NCBI GenBank assembly: GCA_016285245.1
Contig: JAEEQH010000028.1
Span: 1-38,683, forward strand
Direction: 5' to 3'
Length of the DNA: 38,683 bases
From: Prevotella sp.
Lineage (GTDB): Bacteria > Bacteroidota > Bacteroidia > Bacteroidales > Bacteroidaceae
A program made the translations under genes and the position numbers. Numbering within the stretch: the first letter of the stretch is position 1; every line of letters starts with the position of its first letter. The notes beneath the pieces are model-generated. The model searched no databases. It saw only the letters and a list, made by a program, of their open reading frames with translations, and was not told the origin of the DNA. Shown piece after piece: positions 6,688 through 14,655 of this stretch.

Positions 6688-7938
6688 TCAGGAGATGGAC
6701 CGTTCTATCACTTCCAGACACATCCTGCTGTTGTGATACGGGCATTTCCAGAATCCTGCCTTGTCGTCGACGGTATTCAGCGTACCGTCAGGATGACGGC
6801 TCCAGAACCACTCGCCACGATCCCAGTCTATCAGGTTGTCCTTGATGTACTGCCAACAGGCGGCAGCCTTCTCAAAGGCCGAGGCATCACCGAAATGCTG
6901 GTAGATGTTCACCCAGCCGACGACGTTCTCCGCCTGTACCCACCAGTGCAGGTCATCGTCCACATGGCCGGTGTCGAGGTTCGCCTCGTGGATCATCGCC
7001 CCGTCGGGGCGCAAGCCTTTCTCTGAAGCCTTCGCCACCTCTTGCACCACGCGTTCCACCTTGTCGAGCACCTGTTGGTCGCCCAGTACCAGCGCTGCCT
7101 CGTGTATCAGCCATGAGCACTCTATGTCGTGGCCGTAACTTTCCAGCTGTCCGGCGCCACGTGTCCAGTCCATCTCGAAGAACAGGTCGAGATGGTGTGT
7201 CTCCGGGTTCAGTATGCGGTCAGTAAAGATGTCGATGAGGTTCCGCAGCGACGCCTCTACGTCGGCACGGCGTTGGTCCACGTGCTGTTCCTTCAGACAA
7301 CGCAGCAGGTTCGTGTACGGCTCGATGATGTGCAGATGGGTGTTCTGCGACTTCGGATAGTTGGCATCGAGTTCCGAAAGTCGCATATCGGCTATCTCGC
7401 CCCACTCACGGGTGCAGGCCTCGATATAGCCGTTATGTTCGCGATCCAGGGCGTGCTCCTCAATACTGTCATAGAGCTTTAGGGCATAGTCCAGCGCCTC
7501 GCGGTCACCCGTGGCCCGTACATATTCCGACAAGCCGTAGATGGCGAAGCCGATGGCATAGAACTGCTTCTTCGTGTCTAGCGGCCGCCCTTGATAGTCC
7601 ACGCTCCAATAGACGCCGCCGTACTCCTTGTCAATAAAATGTTCGACGAGATAGTCCTTGGCACGGGTAGCCATGGTTAGATAGGACTCATGGGACCTAT
7701 AGGTCTCATGGGCCCCTTTGGTCCCATCATCCATTACCCGGTAGGCAGCTGCGAACGCCCAGAGGATGCGGGCATTGAGGATGGCACCCTTTTCTGCCTG
7801 AGGATGGAGCCGTCCTTGTCCGTCGATGCGTCCGTAGAACCCGCCATTCTCGCGGTCTACCATGCGCTCCATCCAAAAAGGCAGGATGTTCTGCTGTAGA
7901 ACATCCTGCATCTCACGTTTCATTTGTTGTGGTGTCAT
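6688..7938 (-). CDS. AGE-family cellobiose/mannobiose 2-epimerase
   Basis: A 416-residue (alpha/alpha)6-barrel epimerase of the N-acylglucosamine 2-epimerase superfamily, converting the reducing-end sugar of beta-1,4 disaccharides (cellobiose to Glc-Man, mannobiose to Man-Glc). Family landmarks: NGGFYGRID near residue 32, the substrate Arg in LNARILWAF, and the catalytic histidine regions NTHLHIIEPYTN, YGHDIECSWL and KCPYHNSRMC. Its ATG overlaps the stop codon of the transporter gene by 4 bp (ATGA), so the two are translationally coupled. In the Bacteroides mannan pathway this enzyme feeds mannosyl-glucose to a GH130 phosphorylase, which is not in the window. Around residue 70 there is an extra segment (DDGTKGAHETYRSHES) relative to what I know of the family, encoded by a GGGACC-type repeat at 7681-7730. 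Confidence 0.88.
   Translation of the reverse strand: MTPQQMKREMQDVLQQNILPFWMERMVDRENGGFYGRIDGQGRLHPQAEKGAILNARILWAFAAAYRVMDDGTKGAHETYRSHESYLTMATRAKDYLVEHFIDKEYGGVYWSVDYQGRPLDTKKQFYAIGFAIYGLSEYVRATGDREALDYALKLYDSIEEHALDREHNGYIEACTREWGEIADMRLSELDANYPKSQNTHLHIIEPYTNLLRCLKEQHVDQRRADVEASLRNLIDIFTDRILNPETHHLDLFFEMDWTRGAGQLESYGHDIECSWLIHEAALVLGDQQVLDKVERVVQEVAKASEKGLRPDGAMIHEANLDTGHVDDDLHWWVQAENVVGWVNIYQHFGDASAFEKAAACWQYIKDNLIDWDRGEWFWSRHPDGTLNTVDDKAGFWKCPYHNSRMCLEVIERSIS
7681..7730. repeat. GGGACC/GGTCTCATGGG simple repeat inside the epimerase gene
   Basis: The stretch consists of alternating GGGACC, GGTCTC and CATGGG units that are partly self-complementary. On the opposite strand it would read as Gly-Pro-rich repeats. 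It encodes the extra segment between two conserved helices of the epimerase without shifting the frame, and looks like a repeat insertion. Confidence 0.6.
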
Positions 7939-9329
7939 TCTACGGAACGTACCTTCTTCAGTTCTCGGCTAATCTCATCAATACGCTCGGTAGTCAACGG
8001 GTAGAACCATACGACGAGTACCGAGAGGGCGGCCACACAGGCAGGGATGAAGCTCATCAGCCAGCGCAGACAGAGCAGCGCCCCCTCCGGCTGTACGACA
8101 CCTGCGCTCAGCTGTTCGGCATCGGTGATATAGCCGAATCCCGAGAGCAGCCACAGCACGGCAGCGCCACCGATGGCACCGCCAAACTTCTGGGCCATCG
8201 ACGAGCTGGAGAAGATCAGACCCGTCGAGGCGGTGCGGAACTTCAGCTCGGCATAGTCGCTGACATCGGCATACATCGACCATACCAGGGGCGACATGAT
8301 ACCCGTCAGGATGGAGATGACCACCTGTGCGATGAGCATCAGCCAGAAGCCCGTGGGTGTGCAGGGTATGAAGAAGAAGAGGATGCTCAGCACGACGAGC
8401 GAGGCATTGACCATGATGAACGTGGTCTTCTTGCCCAGACGGTTGGCGATGGGCACGCACGAGGCGACGCCCACCATGTTGCTCACCTCGCCGACACCGA
8501 GGAACAGTCCGGCATAGAAGGCGAACATGATACCGAAGAAAGCCAGCGACACCTCCGGTCCGATGATGTCCTGGAAGAAGTAGGCGACGGTGGCGCCACG
8601 GACGGTGTTGAAGAGGTTGAAGCACAGGGCAGCGCCGATGAGCAGCCACCAGGGTTTGTTCGACAGCAGGGCCTTGAAGTCGCTGCCCACGGAGACGGTG
8701 GAGACGGTCTTCAGGTGCTCACGCGTCAGGATGAAGCAGAGTATGAACATCACAAAGCAGGCTACCGCTATCATCACCATAGCCCAGAACCATCCGCCCG
8801 GCTGGTTATAGCCGCCCATGAGGTTGGCCAGGGGCTCCCAGAGGAACAGCGAGATGAACGATCCGCCATAGGCGAAGAACATCCTGAACGACGAGAAGAC
8901 GGTCTTCTCGTTCGAGTCGTCGGTCATCACGCCGAGCATAGCGCCGTAGGGCACGTTGATGGCAGTGTAGACGGTCATCATCAGAATGTACGTGACGTAT
9001 GCCCAGATAAGCTTTCCGCCGTAGTCCAGATCGGGTGTGGTGAACAGCAGTATACCGCAGATGCTGAACAGCGGTGCTATCCACAGCAGGTACGGCCGAT
9101 ACTTTCCCCATCGGGTGTTCGTGCGGTCGGCGATAATACCCATCATCGGGTCGCTGACGGCATCCCAGATTCGTGTGACAAGGACGAGCACGCCGGCGTC
9201 CACCAGCGACAGTCCGAAGATGTTACTATAGAAGAACGGAAGATAATATGAGAAAATCTTCCAGAACATGGACGACGACATGTCTCCGCAGCCGTATCCA
9301 ATCTTTTCTATCAGTTTACTTTTAGCCAT
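7935..9329 (-). CDS. MFS sugar transporter of the GPH type
   Basis: A 464-residue polytopic membrane protein with about 12 hydrophobic segments. The start KLIEKIGYGCGDMSSSMFW is typical of the glycoside-pentoside-hexuronide:cation symporter (MelB-like) family, as are DAVSDPMMGIIADRTNTRWGKYRPYLLW (residues about 55-85, containing the substrate- and cation-binding Asp pair and the R-x-G-R/K loop) and the second-half loop RLGKKTTF. It should import mannan disaccharides with a cation across the inner membrane. It starts 16 bp after the CE7-GH26 gene and ends with the ATGA overlap into the epimerase gene, giving the order transporter then epimerase that is also seen in Bacteroides mannan loci. Substrate choice is inferred from context only. 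Confidence 0.88.
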   Translation of the reverse strand: MAKSKLIEKIGYGCGDMSSSMFWKIFSYYLPFFYSNIFGLSLVDAGVLVLVTRIWDAVSDPMMGIIADRTNTRWGKYRPYLLWIAPLFSICGILLFTTPDLDYGGKLIWAYVTYILMMTVYTAINVPYGAMLGVMTDDSNEKTVFSSFRMFFAYGGSFISLFLWEPLANLMGGYNQPGGWFWAMVMIAVACFVMFILCFILTREHLKTVSTVSVGSDFKALLSNKPWWLLIGAALCFNLFNTVRGATVAYFFQDIIGPEVSLAFFGIMFAFYAGLFLGVGEVSNMVGVASCVPIANRLGKKTTFIMVNASLVVLSILFFFIPCTPTGFWLMLIAQVVISILTGIMSPLVWSMYADVSDYAELKFRTASTGLIFSSSSMAQKFGGAIGGAAVLWLLSGFGYITDAEQLSAGVVQPEGALLCLRWLMSFIPACVAALSVLVVWFYPLTTERIDEISRELKKVRSVE

Positions 9330-9344
9330 GATTATAGTTTTGGT

Positions 9345-9369
9345 TTCAATTCTTCAAGTTTTCAATCTC
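9345..9369. repeat. TTCAATTCTTCAA spacer repeat at the 3' end of the CE7-GH26 gene
   Basis: On the minus strand this reads as GAAGAATTGAA-type units and supplies the last codons (IENLKN) and the TGA stop of the gene. The same family appears at 13024-13061. Confidence 0.6.
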
Positions 9370-11634
9370 CTTCAGGAACAGCACGTTCTGAGACTTGTAC
9401 AGTTTCCGGTAGTCGGCGGCACAGGGCAGCTCGGGCGACGGTCCGAAGTACTCCTTCTTGTAGTTGCGCCATAGCAGGAAGTAGCTCAGGGGGTGGCGGT
9501 CCATGACGGGCTTCAGCACCCGCGTCCACCACGTAGCGTCGGTCATGTTCTTCAGACCGCACTCCGTCATCGCCAGCAGCTTGCCGTTGTCCTTCGCAAA
9601 CTGCGAGAGGAACTTCAGGTCAGCTTCGACGGCCTGGAGGAAGTCCCGCTCCGTGCCCCACTGGTAGGCGTCCTCGCCGATGAGCGTCACACGGTCGTTG
9701 CCGGGATAGCGCTTCATGAAGCGGTCCCATGTCCACCCGCCATCGAGGTTGGGCGAGTAGCTCCACAGCAGGTTGTCGAAGCCACGATTGGTAAAATAGT
9801 CCTGCGTCATGTTCCACAGTCCGTGGAACTCCTCGTCGCTGCACAGCTTCTGTCCCCACCAGAACCACGAGCCGTTGTTCTCGTGCCACGGGCGGAAGAT
9901 GATGGGCACTGGCTGGCCGTCCTTGTCCTTGAGGGTCTCCAGGAACTGTGCGATACGCTCAAGCCACAGCGTAAACTTCGTATGTTGCGAACCGCCGGGC
10001 AGGATGCTGCGCACGGTGAGCGTCGACGTGACGTCCCATGCCGTACCGCCCGTCAGGGGGTTACGGGGATGCCAGCTCAGGGTAACGATGCCGCCGCGCT
10101 CGTGGTGGGCTATCAGCTCCTCGCGGATACGGGTGAAGGGCACGCTGTCCAGGTTCTTCTCGTCGCCCATCTCGATGCCACCCAGGTCGAAGCCCATGAC
10201 GGCGGGATAGTCGCCGACGGTCTCCAGCACATCGCTGCGTCCCTGCTCCCATTCCCAGGTGACGCCGTAGAACGGGTCATCCTGATGGCCGGCCATGTAG
10301 CCGTGCTCCCGGAGTGTCGTCAGACGCTGTGCCAGACTCTTGGCTTTCGTGGCCAGCAGGTGGTCGAAGAGCCACTGCTGCCACTCGTCCCACTGTTCCT
10401 GGAACCAGAAGTGCTTCGTCAGCGGATACGGCGACAGCACCTTCGGTCCCTTCACAATATTATAGGTGGCATAGGCGGTTGTCGGCGGGACGACGTCGTC
10501 GTTGTAGCCGAACGAGAACCACCCCTGCTGACGGTCGGTGATGAGGCGGGCGAAGTTGACGCCGTCGTAGTAGCGCGACGTCTCTATCTGTCGTTCCATG
10601 CCCTTGCCCTTGTTCCAGTAGAACCAGTGGGGCCAGCCGCAGGCACGGCCGCTGAGCGACGCCGTATGGTCGCACATCGCACCGTGGACGACGCCGTAGC
10701 ACGTCACGCGGCGGTCCAGTCCGGCCGTAGCCAGCGACAGGAAGCCGCCCTGACTCGAGCCGGTGACGCCGAGGTCACGGCCGTTCCACGGGGTGTACTG
10801 CTCAATATAGTCCAAGGCACGTATGCAGCCCAGGACGACGCGCTTGTAGTAGCTCTGGTCGCGGTCGTCGGTACCGTAGTTCCAGTAGTCGTGGAGGCCG
10901 CCATTCTGCAGGTTGTCGTAGACGCCCTGCTCCATGGTCACGGGGATGCCGTGGATGCCTATCTCCAGCGTGATGATGCCCTGGGCTGCCGTCCACACGT
11001 CACCGCTATAGGGACGGACGCCGGCGCCGGGGACACGCAGAAGGGCGGGATACTTGCCGGGCTTCACGGGCACGCTGAGGATGCCGTAGGTGCGGCTGTT
11101 CCACCGCATATTCTGGAAGCTGACCTCATAGACGTCGACATCCTTCGTAGAGCGCTCGGGCAGCAGTCGTTTCGTGGGTTCCAGACTGGTCCAGCGCGCC
11201 TCCTGGATGGCTCGCTGCCAGTAGCTCTCGAAGTCCTGCGGCATGACAGTCGTGGGCTGCAGCTTCTCGGGCGAGAAGGCGGCGGTACACATACCCTCAT
11301 AGTCCTTGCCGCCGACATGTGCGACGACCTTCAGACGGTAGAAGCCGGGCTGCTTCATCGTGCCGCGCCACTTCATCGTGCCGTCCTTCAGCGTCACGTT
11401 CTTCTTCACCTCGGGGTACATCTCAGGACCGGCCTCGTAGTCGACGTTCACGTCGTCGACGAGCGTGCCAGAGCGGCGCACCTCAACGTTGAAGTTGGCC
11501 GTCTGGCCCGTGGCGTACGTCCAGTCCTTATGGTCGGGCTCTACGGTGACCACTATCTGCTTACCGATGACTTGCGCCATGAGCGGCATTGCCGTCACGA
11601 CGACCAGCCATAAGACTATCAGCGATTTCTTCAT
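9346..11634 (-). CDS. CE7 acetyl esterase - GH26 beta-mannanase fusion
   Basis: A 762-residue secreted enzyme with a signal peptide ending near MPLMAQ (residue 21). Residues about 22-125 form an N-terminal beta domain. Residues about 130-430 are an alpha/beta-hydrolase of the acetylxylan esterase/cephalosporin deacetylase (CE7) family, with the nucleophile elbow GSSQGG (Ser294), the acid in GYNDDVVPP (Asp379) and a candidate His408 (TKHFW). Residues about 440-745 are a GH26 domain with the acid/base in RPWHENNGSWFWW (Glu585) and the nucleophile in AMTECGLKN (Glu691). All catalytic residues of both halves are present, so one polypeptide could both deacetylate and cleave acetylated mannan. It has its own promoter (11669-11700) and is followed by the transporter and epimerase. 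The final residues ENLKN and the stop come from a TTGAAGAATTGA spacer repeat. Substrate (acetyl-mannan rather than xylan) is inferred from the GH26/GH5 context. Confidence 0.88.
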   Translation of the reverse strand: MKKSLIVLWLVVVTAMPLMAQVIGKQIVVTVEPDHKDWTYATGQTANFNVEVRRSGTLVDDVNVDYEAGPEMYPEVKKNVTLKDGTMKWRGTMKQPGFYRLKVVAHVGGKDYEGMCTAAFSPEKLQPTTVMPQDFESYWQRAIQEARWTSLEPTKRLLPERSTKDVDVYEVSFQNMRWNSRTYGILSVPVKPGKYPALLRVPGAGVRPYSGDVWTAAQGIITLEIGIHGIPVTMEQGVYDNLQNGGLHDYWNYGTDDRDQSYYKRVVLGCIRALDYIEQYTPWNGRDLGVTGSSQGGFLSLATAGLDRRVTCYGVVHGAMCDHTASLSGRACGWPHWFYWNKGKGMERQIETSRYYDGVNFARLITDRQQGWFSFGYNDDVVPPTTAYATYNIVKGPKVLSPYPLTKHFWFQEQWDEWQQWLFDHLLATKAKSLAQRLTTLREHGYMAGHQDDPFYGVTWEWEQGRSDVLETVGDYPAVMGFDLGGIEMGDEKNLDSVPFTRIREELIAHHERGGIVTLSWHPRNPLTGGTAWDVTSTLTVRSILPGGSQHTKFTLWLERIAQFLETLKDKDGQPVPIIFRPWHENNGSWFWWGQKLCSDEEFHGLWNMTQDYFTNRGFDNLLWSYSPNLDGGWTWDRFMKRYPGNDRVTLIGEDAYQWGTERDFLQAVEADLKFLSQFAKDNGKLLAMTECGLKNMTDATWWTRVLKPVMDRHPLSYFLLWRNYKKEYFGPSPELPCAADYRKLYKSQNVLFLKEIENLKN

Positions 11635-11668
11635 ATAGCTATTGTTTCGGGTTTTAGGTTTTCAGGTG

Positions 11669-11700
11669 CAAAGATACGACATTTTTTGTAAATACAGCAA
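11669..11700 (-). promoter_or_regulatory. Internal promoter before the CE7-GH26 gene
   Basis: On the minus strand TTG (11700-11698), 21 bp, TATCTTTG (11676-11669): a good match to the -33/-7 consensus. It splits the mannan cluster into two transcripts: kinase plus GH5, and CE7-GH26 plus transporter plus epimerase. Confidence 0.7.
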
Positions 11701-11731
11701 TACTTTCTTGCTAAATATTTACACTTTACCG

Positions 11732-13024
11732 CTACTTTCTCACCTTTTTCATCCGTTTCACCTGCTGACGCACCACTTTCAGCGTCGACTTGTCGCCGAT
11801 AAAGACGGAATTCAGGCCCTGCGCCTCCTGGGCGGGATCGCCGGTGTAGGGGTCGCCCACCTGCCACTGTTCGTGACGCGGCTGGGCATAGCCGCCCCAC
11901 CCCCAAAAGTTGCAGCCGGCAAAGCGGCCGCCCTGCTCGGCGTTGTCGGCCACCAGCGAGAAGACGTAGCGGTAGTAGCCGTCGCGCCCCTCGGTTGACG
12001 TGCCCAGGGCAAACTGGAAGCCGTCGCGCGGATAGCCGAACTCCTCCATCACCAGCGGCTTGTTGATGCGGCTGCAGATGTCCAGGTGGCGCTCGATGTA
12101 GTCGCGCGTGTTCTCGCAAGCCTTCGGCAGGTCCTCCACAAGATGGTCCGGACGCACCCACGACCAGTTGTAGGGCCAGAGGTGTACGTTACAGTAGTCC
12201 ACGTTCCGGTCGGCACAGATGCGCTCCCACACGCCGTAGTCGTTCTCGCAGCCCCAGGAGCCCTCGCTGCCGATGCTCACCAGGTGGTTGGCGTCCAGAC
12301 TGCGTATCAGCGCCGCCGCCTCGCCTATCCACCGTTCGAAGGCCGGCAAGGCGTCCGTCGCGAAGGCACGCGGCTCGTTGCCTATCTGCCACGACATGAT
12401 GGCGGGGTCGTCCACATAGCGCCGTCCCGTATAGCGGTTCGTGCGGCCCAGGATGAAGCGCACGTGGTCGTAGAACAGCTGGTGGGCCTTCTCGCAGTCG
12501 GCATACTTCGCCATGGCCTGCATGAACGCCGGGTAGCCCACGTCGTCGGGACGCGGCTGGCGACCCAGTCCCGCATGCTCCAGGTAGAAACCGTAGCCGC
12601 CGCTCCACTCCCACGAGTTGTTCAGGTAGAGCACGGCCACCATCCCGCGCCGCCCCATCTCCATCAGCAGGTAGTCCAGTCCGGCGAGGATGGTGTCGTT
12701 GTAGACGCCCGGCCGCACCTGCAGCGTGGGCTCCACCTTCGTCTTCACGCCGCGCTCGCCGTCGCTGCCCACGAGGATGCGCAGGTTGTCGATGCCCATA
12801 CGCTTCATCGCGTCCAGCTCGCGCAGCAGCCGCCGGCGGTCGCCCCCCTGCCCTTCCGAGCCGAGAATGGCACCGTACCACAGGTTCGTACCTACATAGT
12901 AATATGGTCGCCCGTCGCGCACGAAGTGTCCGTCGCTGACGGTGACAAACTGCGACTGTGCCGTTGCCGCCACAGCCAGCAACAGCAGCATCACTACTAC
13001 CTTTATATTCTTCTTCATCATCAC
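11732..13024 (-). CDS. Secreted GH5 (GH5_7-like) endo-beta-1,4-mannanase
   Basis: A 430-residue protein with an N-terminal signal peptide (MKKN followed by VVVMLLLLAVAATAQ). The TIM-barrel domain starts FVTVSDGHFVRDGRPYYYVG, the usual N terminus of GH5_7 mannanases. The acid/base is in MSWQIGNEPRAF (Glu217) and the nucleophile in LVMEEFGYPRDG (Glu328); the aromatic substrate platform CNFWGWGG follows. Its product range should be mannooligosaccharides that the downstream epimerase route can use. It follows the kinase gene by 17 bp, the gap being filled by a TTCAATTCTTCAA repeat, so the two are probably co-transcribed. Three consecutive ATG codons make the exact start uncertain by two residues. 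Confidence 0.9.
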   Translation of the reverse strand: MMMKKNIKVVVMLLLLAVAATAQSQFVTVSDGHFVRDGRPYYYVGTNLWYGAILGSEGQGGDRRRLLRELDAMKRMGIDNLRILVGSDGERGVKTKVEPTLQVRPGVYNDTILAGLDYLLMEMGRRGMVAVLYLNNSWEWSGGYGFYLEHAGLGRQPRPDDVGYPAFMQAMAKYADCEKAHQLFYDHVRFILGRTNRYTGRRYVDDPAIMSWQIGNEPRAFATDALPAFERWIGEAAALIRSLDANHLVSIGSEGSWGCENDYGVWERICADRNVDYCNVHLWPYNWSWVRPDHLVEDLPKACENTRDYIERHLDICSRINKPLVMEEFGYPRDGFQFALGTSTEGRDGYYRYVFSLVADNAEQGGRFAGCNFWGWGGYAQPRHEQWQVGDPYTGDPAQEAQGLNSVFIGDKSTLKVVRQQVKRMKKVRK

Positions 13025-13061
13025 TTCAATTCTTCAATTTTTCAATTCTTCAATCTTTCAA
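13024..13061. repeat. TTCAATTCTTCAA spacer repeat between kinase and GH5 genes
   Basis: The 17-bp intergenic gap and the last codons of the kinase consist of repeated TTGAAGAATTGAAAA units (minus strand). They encode the kinase C-terminal RLKN and its TGA stop. The same family is found at the 3' end of the CE7-GH26 gene. Confidence 0.65.
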
Positions 13062-13914
13062 AACTCACCAGTCCTTTCAACGGACTCTTCACGACGTTGC
13101 CCAGCAGGAAGCCCTCATCGCTGGCCGCCACCGCCAGCTGCTCCTGGAAGTACCAGGCCACGCTGCCGACGAACGCCACGGGCAGGTCGCGCCGACCATA
13201 GGGCACGATATTCTTACGGAAGAAGTCACGGAAGCCGTCGGTGACCATGTCGCGGACAGCCTCGTCGTCCAGGTGCTCGTGGACGAACGGACAGAGCGAC
13301 GCCAGGAAGCGGTTTGCCAGCGGCTGACGGTAAACGCGGTCGATGACGTCGGCCATCGTCAGTCCCGTCTGCTGCACGAAAGCGTCATTCAATTCTTTTG
13401 ACAGTCCGTCCTTGTACAGCGCGTTCAGGAATCGCCGTCCGAGTACTGCTCCGCTGCCCTCGTCGCCGAGGATATAGCCCAGTGGCGGTGTGTTCTCGAC
13501 GATGTGCTCGCCGTCATAAAGACAAGAATTAGCACCCGTCCCTAAAACGCAGGCAATGCCAAAGTTATGACCGCAGAGCGCACGTGCCGCTCCCAGCAGG
13601 TCGTTGTGTGCCTCCACGTCCGCAGCCTGGGGGAACGCTTCGCGTAGCAGCTGCGCCATCACCGGCTCCAGCTCGGGTCTGACGCCACTGCCATAAAACC
13701 TGACAGTCGTCACATCCGTCGCGCTATGCGCACACGCGCCATCCTCTTCTATCTGCGGCAGCAGCTCGCTGCGCAGTATCTCGCGTATCACGTCCGCCGT
13801 CTGGTGGAACGGGTTGATGCCTTGAGTGTGGAAGGGTACCGTCGCCCCGTCGCCGTTGGACTCCACCAGGAGCCAGTCGGTCTTCGTGCTTCCGCTGTCT
13901 GCTATCAGTATCAT
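13042..13914 (-). CDS. BadF/NAGK-type sugar kinase
   Basis: A 290-residue ASKHA-fold ATPase. The phosphate-1 motif is DSGSTKTDW (residues 6-14), followed by a phosphate-2 region VLGTGANSCLYDG and the GDEGSGAVLGR loop, as in the BadF/BadG/BcrA/BcrD and N-acetylglucosamine kinase family. It is cytoplasmic (no signal peptide). As the first gene of the mannan cluster it could phosphorylate mannose or glucose released by mannan breakdown, but family members vary and GlcNAc kinase activity cannot be excluded. It has a strong promoter 30 bp upstream and is followed after 17 bp by the GH5 gene. Its C-terminal residues RLKN and stop are encoded by spacer repeat DNA. Confidence 0.8.
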   Translation of the reverse strand: MILIADSGSTKTDWLLVESNGDGATVPFHTQGINPFHQTADVIREILRSELLPQIEEDGACAHSATDVTTVRFYGSGVRPELEPVMAQLLREAFPQAADVEAHNDLLGAARALCGHNFGIACVLGTGANSCLYDGEHIVENTPPLGYILGDEGSGAVLGRRFLNALYKDGLSKELNDAFVQQTGLTMADVIDRVYRQPLANRFLASLCPFVHEHLDDEAVRDMVTDGFRDFFRKNIVPYGRRDLPVAFVGSVAWYFQEQLAVAASDEGFLLGNVVKSPLKGLVSFERLKN

Positions 13915-13943
13915 CGTCTTTCCTTGTTTTAAGTTTTTACCTA

Positions 13944-13973
13944 CAAAGGTACAAGAAAACCCTGCGGAAGCAA
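13944..13973 (-). promoter_or_regulatory. Promoter of the mannan cluster (kinase-GH5)
   Basis: On the minus strand TTG (13973-13971), 19 bp, TACCTTTG (13951-13944), with the ATG 30 bp downstream at 13914. This is a near-consensus Bacteroidota promoter. Confidence 0.75.
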
Positions 13974-14017
13974 GAAGCCGACAGGGTCTTTAACATTACT
14001 TTAACACTCGAAAATCA

Positions 14018-14041
14018 CATCAGCGCAAATTTGCGCTGATG
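14018..14041. repeat. 24-bp perfect palindrome
   Basis: Two 12-base arms (CATCAGCGCAAA and its exact complement) abut with no loop. It lies about 45 bp upstream of the kinase -33 box. A perfect, loop-free palindrome is more like a dimeric regulator site than a terminator, and could be the operator of the mannan cluster. Confidence 0.75.
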
Positions 14042-14042
14042 C

Positions 14043-14065
14043 ACCTTGCAACGGTGTAGCAAGGT
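14043..14065. repeat. ACCTTGC/GCAAGGT hairpin
   Basis: Seven-base arms with a nine-base loop directly adjoin the 24-bp palindrome, followed by a repeat of the AAGGTATC motif. No T-tract follows. Confidence 0.5.
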
Positions 14066-14274
14066 ATCAAGGTATCAGACTGTCTCAGATGAAAAGGTCA
14101 ACGTTTCCAGTACGAAGTCCACTAACCCGGGAAAAGAGACAACAAAAGCAGAAAAGCAGACAACCCAATCAGAGAGATAAGTCAACAAAATCAGTATAAT
14201 AAACAGTAATTAACAAAACAGTAACAAATCAAGGCTCTGAGGGAGTCAACACTATACAGGGAAAGACAGTGACA

Positions 14275-14428
14275 AAGGTGGCAGGTGGCAGGTGGCATTA
14301 AGGTAAAAATGGAAGTGTTAAAATGGGTGAGTGATTATGATTTTATCTCTTTATATATATATTATATATAATATATAATATAAAGTGGTCGTCTGCGACC
14401 CTTAATGCCACCTGCCACCTGCCACCTT
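14275..14428. repeat. 154-bp element with perfect 29-bp terminal inverted repeats
   Basis: The left arm at 14275-14303 consists of AAGGTGGCAGGTGGCAGG and continues to GGCATTAAGG; the right arm at 14400-14428 is its exact reverse complement. The 96-bp interior is AT-rich and contains a long TATATA-type tract. Each arm is itself three GGTGGCA units. A third, half copy (AAGGTGGCATTAAGG) lies at 14592-14606. The form resembles a MITE or a large palindromic repeat; no target-site duplication is obvious and it has no coding capacity. Confidence 0.85.
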
Positions 14429-14560
14429 GCCACCACGCCTGCTGCCGCAGACAGGGTGTTTTCTCGAAATTACAATAGAATTCGCGAAACGTGTAGAAAC
14501 GTTAATTATGTTAACGCCATGCCGCGCCGCGGCCGTCAATCAACAAATTTTCGAGTTCTT

Positions 14561-14588
14561 CGTGCGCAAGGAAGCCTAGCTGCGCACG
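14561..14588. repeat. CGTGCGCA/TGCGCACG hairpin
   Basis: Perfect 8-base arms with a 12-base loop in the gene-poor region. No T-run follows on either strand. Confidence 0.45.
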
Positions 14589-14623
14589 GCGAAGGTGGCA
14601 TTAAGGATTGTAAGCGAAAATCA

Positions 14624-14655
14624 CCGCTTTCTGCAGTAAGCACAAGGGAAAGCGG
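14624..14655. repeat. CCGCTTTC/GAAAGCGG hairpin
   Basis: Perfect 8-base arms separated by 16 bases, flanked on both sides by GCGAAAAT. It lies about 80 bp before the 21-bp tandem array. Confidence 0.45.

Noticed and set aside
9493..11613. A 706-codon plus-strand frame opposite the CE7-GH26 gene
   Set aside because: It is a mirror frame of a GC-biased gene with intact catalytic motifs on the other strand; no family features.
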